DNA of 64,000 nucleotides from Thereva unica (taxonomy: Eukaryota; Arthropoda; Insecta; Diptera; Therevidae): the NCBI GenBank assembly GCA_949987705.1, contig OX465281.1, positions 195,349,112 through 195,413,111 on the forward strand, written 5' to 3'. Of the stretch, positions 10,697 to 21,737 are shown in pieces (within the stretch, counting starts at the first letter, position 1; each line of letters begins with the position of its first letter). The notes beneath the pieces were generated by a model. The model was given only the letters and a program-made list of their open reading frames with translations, was not told the origin of the DNA and did no database searches. The position numbers and the translations under genes are program-made.

Positions 10697-10801
10697 CTGA
10701 TTGGATTAATATTGTTAAAAATTACAAACAATTATTTAATCCTTTTTTTTGTGTCTCACGAGATTGATTTTTCCTGAAGTCGGGGTTTAAAACTTTATTT
10801 T
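10697..10801. repeat. AT-rich interspersed repeat, copy 3 (shorter)
   Basis: This starts at CTGATTGGATTAATATTG and lacks the first 30 bp of copies 1 and 2. It ends GGTTTAAAACTTTATTTT. Confidence 0.6.
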
Positions 10802-11454
10802 CAAACAAATATCAACACATTAACATCTCTCAACGTTTTTATCGAGCTTCAAAAACAACAAAACAACTTCTCAAAATTATTTTTGTTATTATTTTTTTTT
10901 GTAAATTTTAATAATCATAAAATTGCCATCATTACTCACTGTCATAAACAAGTTTAAGATATGCAAAGTCACACATTGATTTTTGTTTACTTATCCAAAA
11001 ACTAAAATTTTCTGCAAAAATATCACGAAATGTGTGCGCTGTTTTTTTTACAGCGTAATCTCTATGGGAATTTATCGGCTGCCGACAATGATATTGTTGT
11101 TAACTAACGAGCAAATACCACTCAGTTACAATTAATCAAAAATGTTAAACATCCAGCGATGCCTCGTTTAGTAATATTTTTTTTTTATTTTAAAAATAAC
11201 TTTCACTAAACTCAACCAGCAAAAATTCTTCTAACGAACTCGAACGGAGACTTAGATGTTGATGATTACGAAAATAAGCATCAATAAAAAAAGTTAAACA
11301 ATAGTCGAAATGATATATGTACGAGTATGTGGTATTACATAATTTTACTACAGACAATTTTAGTACATCGCACAGCCCCAAATTATACACAGAAAGAAAA
11401 AAAAACAAACAAGATCAGTAAATTTGGTGGTCATGGAGTTGACGTGATCACCGA
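10802..11454. other. AT-rich spacer, no gene seen
   Basis: Low-complexity A/T runs and short frames only. No repeat shared with the rest of the window was noticed. Confidence 0.5.
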
Positions 11455-12430
11455 TCTTGTAAGTGGGAATTTCGAAATTTCGAAATAGAAAAATGAAAAT
11501 TTAAATGAAAAAATTAAAATACCGCGAGAAAATGAAGCGCCCATGGTAGATGGTTTCAATTTGTTGTAATTAGAATATCAGGTCAAGCACTACACACTTC
11601 CCCATTTCAACTGCACAAACTGAAGAGGATCACGACCGATTTCTCATATTCATATCCAAGCACAATTTTCACATAAGCTTCGCGTTTTCTTCTTCCCGAA
11701 CTGACTCATACAAGAGGGACGCAGTCACTGCACGATATCCGCGACTTTATCTTGATTCTAGCAGTCGAAAAAACTTGGATGATCAGAAAAGACCTTCACA
11801 TAAAGCGAAGACGATCGTCTTTAATGATCACGTCGCAGCTTAAGATCTTGCCTTGTACTAAACTATACGCGAGGAGCACACTGGATGCACACACTGTACT
11901 AGGTTGACTTGCGAGAGAGCTTCTCGTCTATTTTGGTTCTTAACCTACGTCCTACTTCACTGCTATAATGATAAAAACTTGTCCGTATCAGAAACTTTGA
12001 AGTTCGATAACTCGTCAACGAATGGACTTTGTCACCAGCGAAACGAACAGTACACCTAGACCTCAAGCCCTCTTCTCTGTCGTACGATCGTCGCCGAGAG
12101 GTAATTGCCATATGGCTCCAGTAGCCGCTGCTGAATCAAGGTGCTGAACTGGAGAGCACGTTTCACCGTATCAACAGTTATTTTCACATCATTTAATAAT
12201 TATTAATCGATCGCTATTCTTGAGGTTGTGGCCAACACTCACAGCTGTGCATTTCGTCGAGATTCACCCGACGATCTCTGCTGCAGTCACCTTGCTTAAT
12301 CCCGTCACTCTGGGATCGGTTGATAGCTATGTGATTAGACAGCATTGTCTCGACACGAGATTGGTCTTTCGGAAAGAATGGAAAAGTAATTCTGGGGATT
12401 TTGTTAATTGTCTATACAAATATTCTAATT
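11455..12430. other. Unassigned, more GC-balanced stretch
   Basis: This differs in composition from its AT-rich flanks and shows no similarity to any TE I recognise. Short frames exist on the minus strand (70 aa, 11899-12111, basic: MAITSRRRSYDREEG) and the plus strand (70 aa, 12220-12432). Neither matches a family I know. It could be a host 5' UTR, exon or enhancer, or the leader of an LTR element. This is the best place in the window to look for non-TE sequence. Confidence 0.25.
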
Positions 12431-13507
12431 AGGCACCGCTCTACGTCACTCGAACATCATGAATGCAAAATAAAAATGTGATCACATCATAAAGGTGGAA
12501 GTGACTTTGTATGTTAAGTGGCGCATTTTAGAGTAAAAAAAGGTGCCATTAAAAAATACAACAATGAATGAATGCCACCTGTGAGAGAGGAAGTAGTTGG
12601 TATATATGATGGAATATTTCATTCTGTTTGTGTGTTTAGAATAACATTTCTGAATAATGGCTTTAAAATCAGTCAGTTTATAGGAGAGTCTGATGATATA
12701 GTATATTCTAGTGATTTCCGTCCATCATGATATAAATAATTAACTTAAGGTAATAATTGAAAAATGTCAGCGATTTTAGAACTTGACCTTCAAATACTGA
12801 CTGAAGAACAACCGACTTTAATTGGCATCATTATTATTCGATGTTTTTTTTTATGGTTGGTATACGACGTGATCACTTCTCACGTCAGTCTGGATGTGAA
12901 GCTACTGGCACTAGCAGTAGGTTAATGGAAACAGTTTTGATTGTAGAAAGTTTTCAATTATTGGCTGAACTTGTGGTAGATCATTGCAATTCGTAATCGA
13001 AATTGATCTTTTATAAAATTACATGCACATAAAACTTTTAACGCGTTACGTATATTGCCTTTGAGGAATCTGTCGATCAAGTGTAGTAGTTGGGGAGGTC
13101 GGAAATGACTAGATCATTGAATCGTAGTTCAGTGATCGTGGAGCTGTCCTGACTCTTGGACGCTTCGATCATGGTGAATTCTGGTGAATTTATTGTTGTG
13201 ACATTTGAGTGAACCTAGTGGTTTCAGCTGGGCGCAGTCGTCATATCTCCCTCCATACAGGGCAGCGTTAACGGAGGAGTCCTACCGTTTTAGACGGCTT
13301 GGCTTCGTCTGGATTTGCCCATCAACTTAGTTATGTCGTTCTATTTGTAGTGTTTTCGTAATCGTTACATGGTCGTTCATAAGGAGATTCGCAAAAGTTT
13401 TCGGACACGATTAATCACAAAAAATGTAATGGTGTTTCGTTGAAAGTGTTCTCTAACCTCATTTTTTAAGGGAGGGTTTCCGGGAGCTCTCGAGTTGTCC
13501 AGGGTCG
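12431..13507. other. Spacer or possible internal leader of the LTR element
   Basis: If the LTR-like block at 13508-15866 is a 5' LTR on the minus strand, this is its internal start. A short minus-strand frame (MIEASKSQDSSTITELRF, about 13080-13175) would sit where gag begins, but it stops after 31 codons and I cannot name it. Confidence 0.25.
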
Positions 13508-14069
13508 TGTGAGAACAAACACTTTATTACAAAATAAAATTTCTTTATTTATTCAAAATATTCCTTACAATTTAGGTCTCTTAAATCTAAGTAAAACGGG
13601 ATACATGTTTACAGGTTTCTTATAGCTATCTCTGAGTAATTGACTACGGTTTGCCTCTACAATACACGTTTCCTACTTATTTATTACCAGCGAGCAATAA
13701 TAACAAGAGTGATTAGGTAGAGCTCAAGGACAAGTAAGAGAGTTAAACATATGAAAGAAGAAATAAGCAATAACATTAAGGAAAAATTCAAAAAAAATAT
13801 TAACAAGCACGCGATGCAGATATGTTCTATGCAAAAAGCACAAGAGTATGAACGAAACAGAAATTTTCCCTGATTCCCCTTCCTATTGCAATGTTTACAT
13901 TCAAATGGAGGCAACGTGGGAACAGAGCACGTGTCGGTATAGAATTTGAGTATGTATGCGGTTAAATTTCTTGTTGGTACAGCACTCGCGTTACTTGATT
14001 ACACTTGTATTGTCCCTTATTGTTCACTCGTACTTCCCCTTCATTTTTTATCTTTCTTCCATACACATT

Positions 14070-14982
14070 ACGACAGCTTTGAGGTGAGCTCAGGAGTACG
14101 ACAAGGATGCCTACTTTCGCCATTACTATTTCTTATAGTAATAAATGATATCCTTGTCGGCGCTCTAGATAATAGAACAGGCGGCATACAATGGGGTTTG
14201 GTAGACCGCCTTAAGGATCTTGACTACGCCGATGATATCTGTTTGCTGGCCCACAGACACCAGGACCTCAAAAACATGTTAAACAATTTGGCAACAGAAA
14301 GTAGTCCAGCAGGCTTAAGGCTAAATCCGACTAAAACTAAAGAAATGCGGATAAATGCAAACACCATTGAACGGACAGCGCTGAATAACCGTGACGTGGA
14401 ACTGGTAAATAAATTCTGCTACCTCGGTAGCATTATTACCGAAAATGGTGGGGCAGAAGAAGACGTCAGTTCCAGAATAAATAAAGCACGAGGCGCATAT
14501 GCATGCCTGTCCCACATATGGAGATCAACGATGATTTCCACTAACACCAAATTGCGGCTGTTCAACTCCAACGTTAAGGTAGTTCTTTTGTATGGTTGCG
14601 AAACATGGAAAGTCACCCAATTCATCGCAGGGCGCCTACAAGTCTTCATCAACAGATGCCTTCGTCGTATCCTAAAAATCCGCTGGCAAGATAGAATTTC
14701 AAACGAAGAACTATGGCGCCGTGCCGGCCAAGAAAGGATAGACGACCAAATCAGGCGAAGGAAATGGAATTGCGACGCGAAAACGAAAATCTAGCCAAAC
14801 AGGCCCTTGACTGGAATCCGCAAGGTTCCCGTCGAGTAGGAAGACCTAGAAAAACGTGGAGGAAAACCCTACTAGAAGAAGCCGCAACAACTGGGAGATC
14901 CTGGTCGGAGCTAAGAGCTGTCGCGCAAAACAGAGTCCGCTGGAGGGCAACTGTTTCCGCCCTATGTCCTATGAGGGATTAA
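14070..14982 (+). pseudogene. RTE-like reverse transcriptase, C-terminal part
   Basis: This reads SSGVRQGCLLSPLLF (block 4), LDYADDICLLAHR (block 5, YADD), LRLNPTKTKEM, FCYLGSIIT and LLYGCETWKV. It then shifts frame near 14770 to a second frame ending GSRRVGRPRKTWRKTL...WRATVSALCPMRD and stop at 14980-14982. RTE ORF2s end in just this way. The upstream part from 13946 to 14069 belongs to the host repeat, not the element. One frameshift plus 5' truncation makes it non-functional. Confidence 0.85.
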
Positions 14983-15001
14983 AGGAGTTTAAAGAAGAAG
15001 A
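14070..15001 (+). mobile_element. 5'-truncated RTE-like non-LTR retrotransposon
   Basis: This is the 3' 0.93 kb of an RTE-like ORF2 plus a TAAAGAAGAAGAA tail. ATACACATT flanks it exactly (14061-14069 and 15002-15010), a 9-bp target duplication from target-primed reverse transcription. It lies inside the inverted-repeat element. The same tail occurs alone at 7253-7294. Confidence 0.85.
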
Positions 15002-15866
15002 ATACACATTGCGTGTAGTGTGAAAGTAATGCTGCCTCCTTTTATCATAGATATTACTTTTGTGATATTTTGACTTTTTCACTCGCATTGAAATTTTTAT
15101 CAGCTGATCTCAAGGACAATGAAACATTTTTGAAAATTTGTTCTAGCTCATCACTCTTATTATTATTGCTCGCTGTTATTACTAAGCAGTTACCTACTCA
15201 CTACTCTATTCTACATGTGCGTAAGCTGGGGTCAATGGTCTAGCAGGATGTGCGTGTGTGTGTGAGTGTGTGTGTGTGTCGGTATGTGGTCGGTCTTGTA
15301 TTTGGTCATACCGCGGCACTGGTATAGGCAATGCTGCCGGGAACAATGTCGGATCATACACCACGACATTGGTCCAGGAAACATTCCTCCGGTATTCGGT
15401 AGTTGGTCGGTAGGTGTTATGTCTGTAGTCTAACCGTGCCGGATCGTACACCACGACACGGTATAGGAATAGCTACTTCGGCACATAGTCGGATCGTACA
15501 CCACGAGAAGGCCTCGGCAACATTCCTCTAGTAATGTGTATTGTGTGTAATGTGTGTATAGTGCAACCGTGCCCGATCGTACACCACGACACGGTCTAGG
15601 ACCGGAGAAGGTGACCTCTCCGGAACGAGACTGATTAAAGCCTGAATTTTAGCCTGGTGAAGCCGTTTATTTTATAGCCCGAAAGCTCGTCGGCATAGGA
15701 AGCTTTAACGCTTCGAAGTGAGCTTTCAAAGGAGAATCACCCAGCTGCTGAGTAAATATTTATTTTTCCTAAAGCTTTGTTAGGAAATGCCTTCTAGAGT
15801 TGAAACGGGTTACTTTAGTATTTTTCTAAGAGAGGGTTCTTAGTAACAAACGTGGTTCGTTACAAA

Positions 15867-17019
15867 AATTGTAGTCGGCGTCCTCCAGGGCTGTTCAATG
15901 ATCTCAAGAAGAACACCGAATAGTGAAACAAATTTAGTGGCAAGCCTTAGAAGGGGAGCATATTAGGCCTAGGAATGCCTATACTATGTTTAAACCACAG
16001 CTGATAAAAGGTAAATGGTATTGGTGTAAGGACTATTTAACCCGTGACCCTTTGAGAGATTTCAACTCGGTATCACCTTGTTGAGCCTGAGCTACTGTAG
16101 ACAGGAGCGAGGTGACTGATTTAACTATTTCGGTTGCCAGTAAGTACTCTGCGACACGGCTGGACTGAACTGGACTGAATTGAGAACCGGGACATTAAAA
16201 AATTTCGGCCCATTTCAATACATTTCGTTTTAACAATCAATTAAAGTTCGTTGGTGGTCAGTCATCATCGGAATAGGGAGAAAAACATGTAGCATAACAT
16301 GCACGTGCCGTAACTATTTCGGACTGATGGAAATGCGATCACAACCTCCTACCGGTGGCCACTGGTAGCTATCCTATGAAAGAGTAAAGGCTAATATGAG
16401 CGGCTCCAGAAGTGCACTATAATGCAATATTTGTTGCGAGAAGCCAGGACCGGATCTCGGTTGTAAAGCCTTTAAAGAATAAGAAGAAGAACAAGACCAA
16501 AACTTAACCATGCTCGCAAGACCAAGACCAAGACTCATCCATGCTTGCATTACGTGACCCTTTCAGCGACAAAATATGCCGCAAACCCCGTTCCGTTATC
16601 TTGCTCAGATCGAAAGATGCACTGGGTGACTAGCCAGCTTGATATAAAGATAGCATCTACATCATTACTTAAACGATAAGACGAGCGACAAAATTATTTT
16701 TGACATTACAAATTAGCAACAAATTAGCGAAAAATTATAGACCTGGGACCGTGTGTGGCTCGACTTGCGAATAAGCTGCGGCTTGATATACCTATAAAAG
16801 ACTGGTAGTACAAAGGGTGATTTGTAAGTGTGAATGGAAGAGATTAAAAGGATCGACCTGTGCGACCTTACCTCAATCAGATTGAAGGCTTTTTTTAGCG
16901 AAGGACAGCTTAGGAATACCCTAATTAAGTTAATATCCTATATAGTTGATATTTAGCTCTGTTCACTAATGAGTTTGCCGATCACTGGAGTAGGGTATAA
17001 GAAATGCATTCAAATCTGC
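15867..17019. other. Spacer with a non-LTR 3' tail
   Basis: There is no open frame of note. At about 16440-16492 a stretch ends GCCTTTAAAGAATAAGAAG AAGAAC, which resembles a non-LTR 3' tail, so part of the upstream 600 bp may be a 3' UTR fragment. The rest is unassigned. Confidence 0.35.
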
Positions 17020-18742
17020 AGAGCTCACACTTACCCAGCTCACAGTTTTAATACGGAAGTGCAGGTGTAAGGGCCAGCGAATACCTCCTTGATTTCATTA
17101 CTACCTACAATTTACAGGTTATAAACAAGGGCCACAAACCTACCTTTTCTAATGTGACTAGCCAAGAGATGATTGACGAATCTTGATAGCACATTCGTCA
17201 GTTCCAGAATGTTGAACTGGAACGTCTCAAGTGAGCCATCAATGTGTGATCATCGACATATAAGGTTTAACTTGAGAGCCTCGGAACGATTTAGGATTCC
17301 ACGGCAGACTGACTGGGAGACTTATCGCACCGCCCTCGGGTTAGGAGTCAGCCATATTGATAATAATCCTGAGGCCGATCTCGACCTTCTCTCTATCAAT
17401 CTGCAGGAAACGAACATCGCAGCCTTCCAAAATAGCTGTCCTTCGAAACCTTGAAGCGCAAACTGAAAGTTTTCGTGGTGGAACAATGATCTCTGCAGGC
17501 AAAGGAAAGAAGTCAGAAAACTATTTAACAGGGCTAAGGTCACGGGCAACTGGGACCTCTACAAGAAGGCCCTCAACAATTATAACAAAGATTTGAGAAG
17601 ATCCAAACGAAGATATTGAAAAGCCTTCTGCGAACAAATAGACAAGCTTCCAGCCTCCAAGAGGTTACACAAAGTTCTTTTTAAGGATCACTCCATTGGC
17701 ATTGTCTCTCTCGAGACTCCTGAAGGGTCCTTTACGGAGAGCACCAGGGATACCATGAAGCTATTAATGGGCACTCATTTCCCCGGTTCTCAGGTAACAA
17801 ACCCTGGATTGGCCTTGGAACCTAACATTTAATCGGAGATAGTACTACAATAGGAACAAAGACCTGGCAAACAGGATCCCTTCAAGGCGCTGGAAAGGAC
17901 CACATCTTCTCTTCAGAGAGACTTGGAAGAGATCTTACCATTCCTGTAACGACTATATCGGGGCAGCTTTGCGCTGGTCCATATTCCCAGGTGTTGGAGA
18001 TAGGCTAGGGTAGTCTTTATCCCTAAAGGGAAAAAAGATCAAGGAAAAAGGAAAAAGATCATATAGGGAAGCAAAATTCTATCGACCCATCAGCCTCTCC
18101 TCCTTTCTTCTGAAAACCAGGGAGAGAGGTTCTTAAAGCGAACCCACTTCACTGCCTGTATTTTGCCTACCGGCCGAGCAGATCTGCAGAAACTGCCATC
18201 CATGTGCTAGTGAGAGATATGGGGACTTCTGAGAGCCAAATTAATCTCTCTCTGCGCCTTTGCAGCCATCGAAGGTACTTTTGACAAAGTTACCTTCGAC
18301 GCGATCAATGAAGCAGCAGTAAAAAAGGCATTCATCCCCCTACTGCGAGATGTATCACGTCGCTTCTGAGCAGCAAATTGATAGCTGCTGAGATGAATGG
18401 TAAATCGATTAAGGTAATGACTGCTAACTGCTGCCCTCAAGGGGCGTTCCATCACCCCTTTTATGGTCAATCGTGATTGACGAACTTCTTGCCGACCTGA
18501 ATAGCCCGGGATTTAAGTACAGGCTTATGCAGACGATATCGTCGTTTCAGACCTCATGCAAGCCGCTCTGTCATAAATGCATAGCTGGTGCCGTAGCAAA
18601 AACTTGGGTATTAACCCACAAAAAACTGTCATCGTACCATTTACTAATAGTAGGAAGCTAAATTTAAAAGCTCCCTCTTTGGACGACAAAAAAATGGTTT
18701 TCTCAAGGGAAGCTAAATATCTAGGCATAATCCTGAATCTAA
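17020..18742 (+). pseudogene. Endonuclease end, linker and RT of element B
   Basis: In shifting frames: GHKPTFSNVTSQEMID, SEPSMCDHRHIRFNLR (the DHRxI end of the endonuclease), KVTGNWDLYKKALNNYNKDL, KLLMGTHFPGSQV, AAIEGTFDKVTFDAI, MTANCCPQGAFHHPF (a decayed CPQGGVLSPL block) and WCRSKNLGINPQKTVIVPF. At least ten stops or shifts are present. The domain order matches element A, which belongs to the same group. Confidence 0.8.
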
Positions 18743-19258
18743 GGCTGCTTACACACCAAACTCGACATCGACATGACACGACGAAATTCGACAACATTTT
18801 TCTGTCGCGACACACATCTATTCTTATCATTAAGCGAGTCTATTCACACTGAATTCGAAATCGACACGACACGACAAGATTTTCTGTTGTGACACCCATT
18901 TATTCTTATTATTATACGAGTGTATTCACACTGAATTCGACATCGACACGACACGACAGAACTCGACAAGGAAAAAAACTGTTACCGACGACGAATCAGT
19001 TTATATCCACTGAAGGCGACACGAGGAAAAACGTCGAACGACGACTTTCGACACGTCGAGTACTTATGCAGTGACTTTCGTTGTGTCGAGTGTCGAATTG
19101 TGTCGGATCTCCGTACACACTGAATTCAACATGACACGACGTGAATTTCTTGTTCATTAGGTGTCGAATTTGGTGTGTACGAAGATTCGACAAACAATTT
19201 TTTGTCGATGGACGTTTTGTAATATCGTGTCGATGTCGAGTTTGGTGTGTAAGCAGCC
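18743..19258. mobile_element. PIF/Harbinger-like MITE, 516 bp
   Basis: Terminal inverted repeats GGCTGCTTACACACCAAACT (extending about 34 bp to CATCGACA) are nearly perfect. TAA flanks both sides (18740-18742 and 19259-19261), the 3-bp TWA duplication of PIF/Harbinger elements. Inside, a unit beginning CACACTGAATTCGA-ATCGACACG recurs at about 18847 and 18929, so the element has internal tandem structure. No transposase frame is present. Confidence 0.82.
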
Positions 19259-19588
19259 TAAAGCTCTCCTGGAAATCCCTGGAAATTGAGAGAGTAGCTG
19301 CCAAGGCAATTACATCTTCCCAATAGTTAATGTTTTAGCTATATACGACGGTCATAAGACCAATCGTCACATATGCATCCACCGTATTGTGTACCAAGAC
19401 CAAACAAAAGGGTGCAGGGATTAAGCTGGCCAGGGTGCAAAGACTGGCCTGTCTTGGTATCACAGGGCCAAAAGCACCTGTCCGACTGCGGCTATGGAGT
19501 CCCTACTGAATCTCACTTCGCTGCACCTAGTAGTGAATAAGGAGGCTCTGGCGGGGGCACTGCGTCTATGAGAAATATTCTCCTTTAA
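19259..19588 (+). pseudogene. RT thumb and C-terminal part of element B
   Basis: This continues the RT after the MITE: LSWKSLEIERVAAKAIT, TVIRPIVTYASTVL, TKTKQKGAGIKLARVQRL and LHLVVNKEALAGALRL, with several stops. It ends exactly at the TTAA of the next insertion. Confidence 0.75.
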
Positions 19589-20509
19589 GGGGACTCTTCA
19601 CCGATATTTGGTTGAAAATCGATTTTTTGACGATTTTTTTTTATTGCATATTCTGATAGAGTAGACTTTTCTGAATTATGTAGCATTTTCACATTTAAAA
19701 AAAATGTTTATAACATAGTTTTTTCCATAGCGCGCACGGGCGGAGATATTACTCCGAGCGTCGCGCTTCGACAGACGAGCTCGTTTCTTTCAACTATTTT
19801 CTTACTAGTGATTGTTAAAACTAAATTAATTGTTAATAACAATTAATAAACGTTTAACATTTTATTAGTTTTTTATTTTCTTCATTTAGTCGACAAATTT
19901 CCATCCAAAAAGAAACAAAGACATTGGCTTCGGCTACATGCGTAGCTCTTTTGTGCGTCATCGTCAAACTTTGAACGTGATTATTTCAACAACTTTTTTT
20001 TCATTTTTTTAACTTCGCCGAGCTCCTCGTTGCACAATTTTCAACCGATTTTAATTTTATAAAGTGGAAAATGTTCGAAATTTTTAAGTGAATAAATCTG
20101 TCAGACAGAATTTTGAAATTTTAAAAATTCATAAAGTTATAAACAAAAATGTAATAAAAAACCGAAAAAATCGTGATTTTCGGCTGTTTTTCGTCATTGC
20201 CAGACATATTTGTGGATTGTTAATGAACAAAAAAAGATATCAAAATTCTGTCTGACAGTTTTGTTTATAATTAATTACTGAACATTTTGGCACTAACAAA
20301 AATAAAATCGATTCAAAATTCGCGTGCAAGGAGCTAGCGGAAAATACCCATTTTCTCGGATGTTTAATAACAAAAATGTTGCTTATAAATTTTTTGTTCA
20401 ACATTTGTTTGTGCTTTTGTTTTTTACTCGATAACAACTATTCGGACACAAAATTTCACCTAAATCGGTCTAGCGGTTCAGATTTTAGCCATTTCAGTGA
20501 AGAGTCCCC
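19589..20509. mobile_element. TTAA-flanked inverted-repeat element, 921 bp
   Basis: It begins GGGGACTCTTCACCGA and ends with the complement (TCAGTGAAGAGTCCCC). TTAA lies on both sides (19585-19588 and 20510-20513). TTAA duplication is typical of piggyBac-type elements, but the terminal CCY/GGG signature is only partly matched. The interior is AT-rich with no transposase frame; the longest frame, 65 aa on the minus strand, is unremarkable. It is probably non-autonomous. Confidence 0.7.
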
Positions 20510-20513
20510 TTAA

Positions 20514-20803
20514 GTCAGGAGACCATCCAGATCATTTATCTATCATCAAGGAGCTAAACCTGGAGCCAATGATATCATTGTCCGATACCATTCCTGCCGC
20601 TCTTGACTTTGACAAACCGTTTACGACGATTATTCGAAGCAGGTCAGAATGGCAACATGGCGGGTCTCTCTTTAGAGGAAGCACGGCCTTTTGATATACG
20701 GACGGTTCCAAACCCGATAAAGAGATAGGGCTGGGCGATTATGACCCCAGGAGCAAAATATCCATGGTTCTGGGCACTACCCCCACTGTTTTTCAAGCTG
20801 AGG
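20514..20803 (+). pseudogene. RNase H domain of element B, N-terminal half
   Basis: This reads GDHPDHLSIIKELNLEP, then TAF, stop, YTDGSKPDKEIGLGDY (the TDGS motif with its catalytic D), then LGTTPTVFQAE, where the catalytic E follows. Such RNase H domains follow the RT in I, LOA and related clades and remove the RNA strand. The SINE insertion at 20804 removes the rest. Confidence 0.75.
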
Positions 20804-21733
20804 TTTTTTTTATGTGAAAGACTAGTCTCAGGAAAGGCCCTTTATACCTATTTTCTTCAAATAGACTGCAATGTCGAACAGCAGCTCTTGTCGGGGAAGG
20901 AAAGAACTTCCACAATCTACCCGCGATATTTTTAGTCCACCTACTCCCAACCAGTACTGTCGCGACTTTGACTTCGGGGCATCGAGAACAACTCGCTGGA
21001 GTGTTATGCCTCCTGAAACGTGTTGAATCTCATCAGCCAACCGATGACATGCGCTTTGGTAGAGCGGGAAGGTGTAAGGAAGGCTATGACAGGAGGAATC
21101 AGGAATGTAAAGAAGGAAGAAGCAAGAAAGAGGAATTATGTAGGTGGCAAGGACGTAGCTAGGGGAGGGGTTTTGAGGGTTCAAACATCAAAGAAAACAT
21201 CACAGATAACATGAAAAATAAAATAATAACATAATTTTTGAAATTCATGCATATAACCTTCGCATTTTTTTGCTTAAACGTGGTCGATACTCGATATACA
21301 ATAAATACTTTTTCTTAAATTTTAAACCAAAGTTTAGATAGGCAGAACACCATTCAAATCGCATTTGTTTTCCTAGAATAGCGATGAATAGGCTGAACTA
21401 AAGGAGATGAGGTTTCTCAACAGTCGATATTCCATGCACAGTATAGTAGCCATGTGATGTTTCATGTTTATTTGTGTGTAATTTTCATTACCCGACATGC
21501 GCGAAGAAAGGAAAAATATCTGGATGACTATGTATAACAAAAGTATACAGGGAGGAAGGAGAGATCTCATTTACACAGATCATTAAGATCAGATCCCCCT
21601 AAGCAGAATGCTGGCTACGTTCTTGGTAAGTGGCAAAATGGAAAAGCAAAGGACCGTAAGGCTGGCCGGAATACGAACCCGGGACCTCTGGAATAGTAGC
21701 CAGACGAATTACTCTCTAGGCTACCGAGGCCCC
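20804..21733 (-). mobile_element. tRNA-derived SINE, copy S2, split by a hAT MITE
   Basis: The minus-strand copy starts with its A-tail (poly-T at 20804-20811) and ends with the tRNA-like head (CTACCGAGGCCCC at about 21721-21733). CTGAG flanks it (20798-20802 and 21733-21737). The body is split at 21148-21625 by the hAT element; without it the SINE is about 450 bp, like the other copies. Confidence 0.85.
21148..21625. mobile_element. hAT MITE nested in SINE S2, 478 bp
   Basis: The ends are CAAGGACGTAGCTAGG (left) and the complement of CAAGAACGTAGCCAGC (right), variants of the CAGTGGCGTAGC termini of many hAT elements. The 8-bp flanks GTAGGTGG (21140-21147) and GTAAGTGG (21626-21633) differ at one base. 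No transposase frame is seen. A second, diverged copy in inverse orientation is at 26161-26682. Confidence 0.8.
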
Positions 21734-21737
21734 TGAG

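Larger units (their letters stand above)
13688..15175. mobile_element. Inverted-repeat DNA element carrying an RTE copy
   Basis: Terminal inverted repeats begin CAGCGAGCAATAATAA (left, 13688) and match the complement of the right end at 15150-15175 over about 26 bp with one mismatch. TTATTAC flanks both sides (13681-13687 and 15176-15182). CAG ends with a 7-8-bp duplication suggest a hAT-type non-autonomous element of about 0.55 kb before the RTE entered. No transposase is visible. Confidence 0.6.
13508..15866 (-). repeat. LTR-like block interrupted by nested elements
   Basis: In minus orientation it begins TGTAACGAACCACG (15866) and has TATAAAATAAACGG near 15670. It contains four or five copies of a GATCGTACACCACGA-type motif (15350-15595) and a GT-rich run (15250-15280). 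It ends with AATAAA signals and ...TTGTTCTCACA at 13508. TG...CA ends and promoter and poly(A) signals in the right order suggest an LTR of roughly 870 bp once the nested 13688-15175 element is removed. No matching target duplication or second LTR is seen, so this is tentative. Confidence 0.45.
17020..20803 (+). mobile_element. LOA/I-like non-LTR retrotransposon B with RNase H, triply interrupted
   Basis: Endonuclease end, linker, RT and RNase H pieces are collinear across 17.0-20.8 kb. The RT is split by a Harbinger-like MITE (18743-19258). The RT-RNase H junction is split by a TTAA-flanked element (19589-20509). The RNase H is cut by a SINE (20804). Removing the inserts rejoins the coding pieces. 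Many stops show that the copy is dead. Confidence 0.8.

Noticed and set aside
13508..15866. Solo LTR formed by recombination
   Set aside because: The bases outside the two proposed ends (GGTCG and AAAAT) do not match, so a clean solo LTR with target duplication is not supported.
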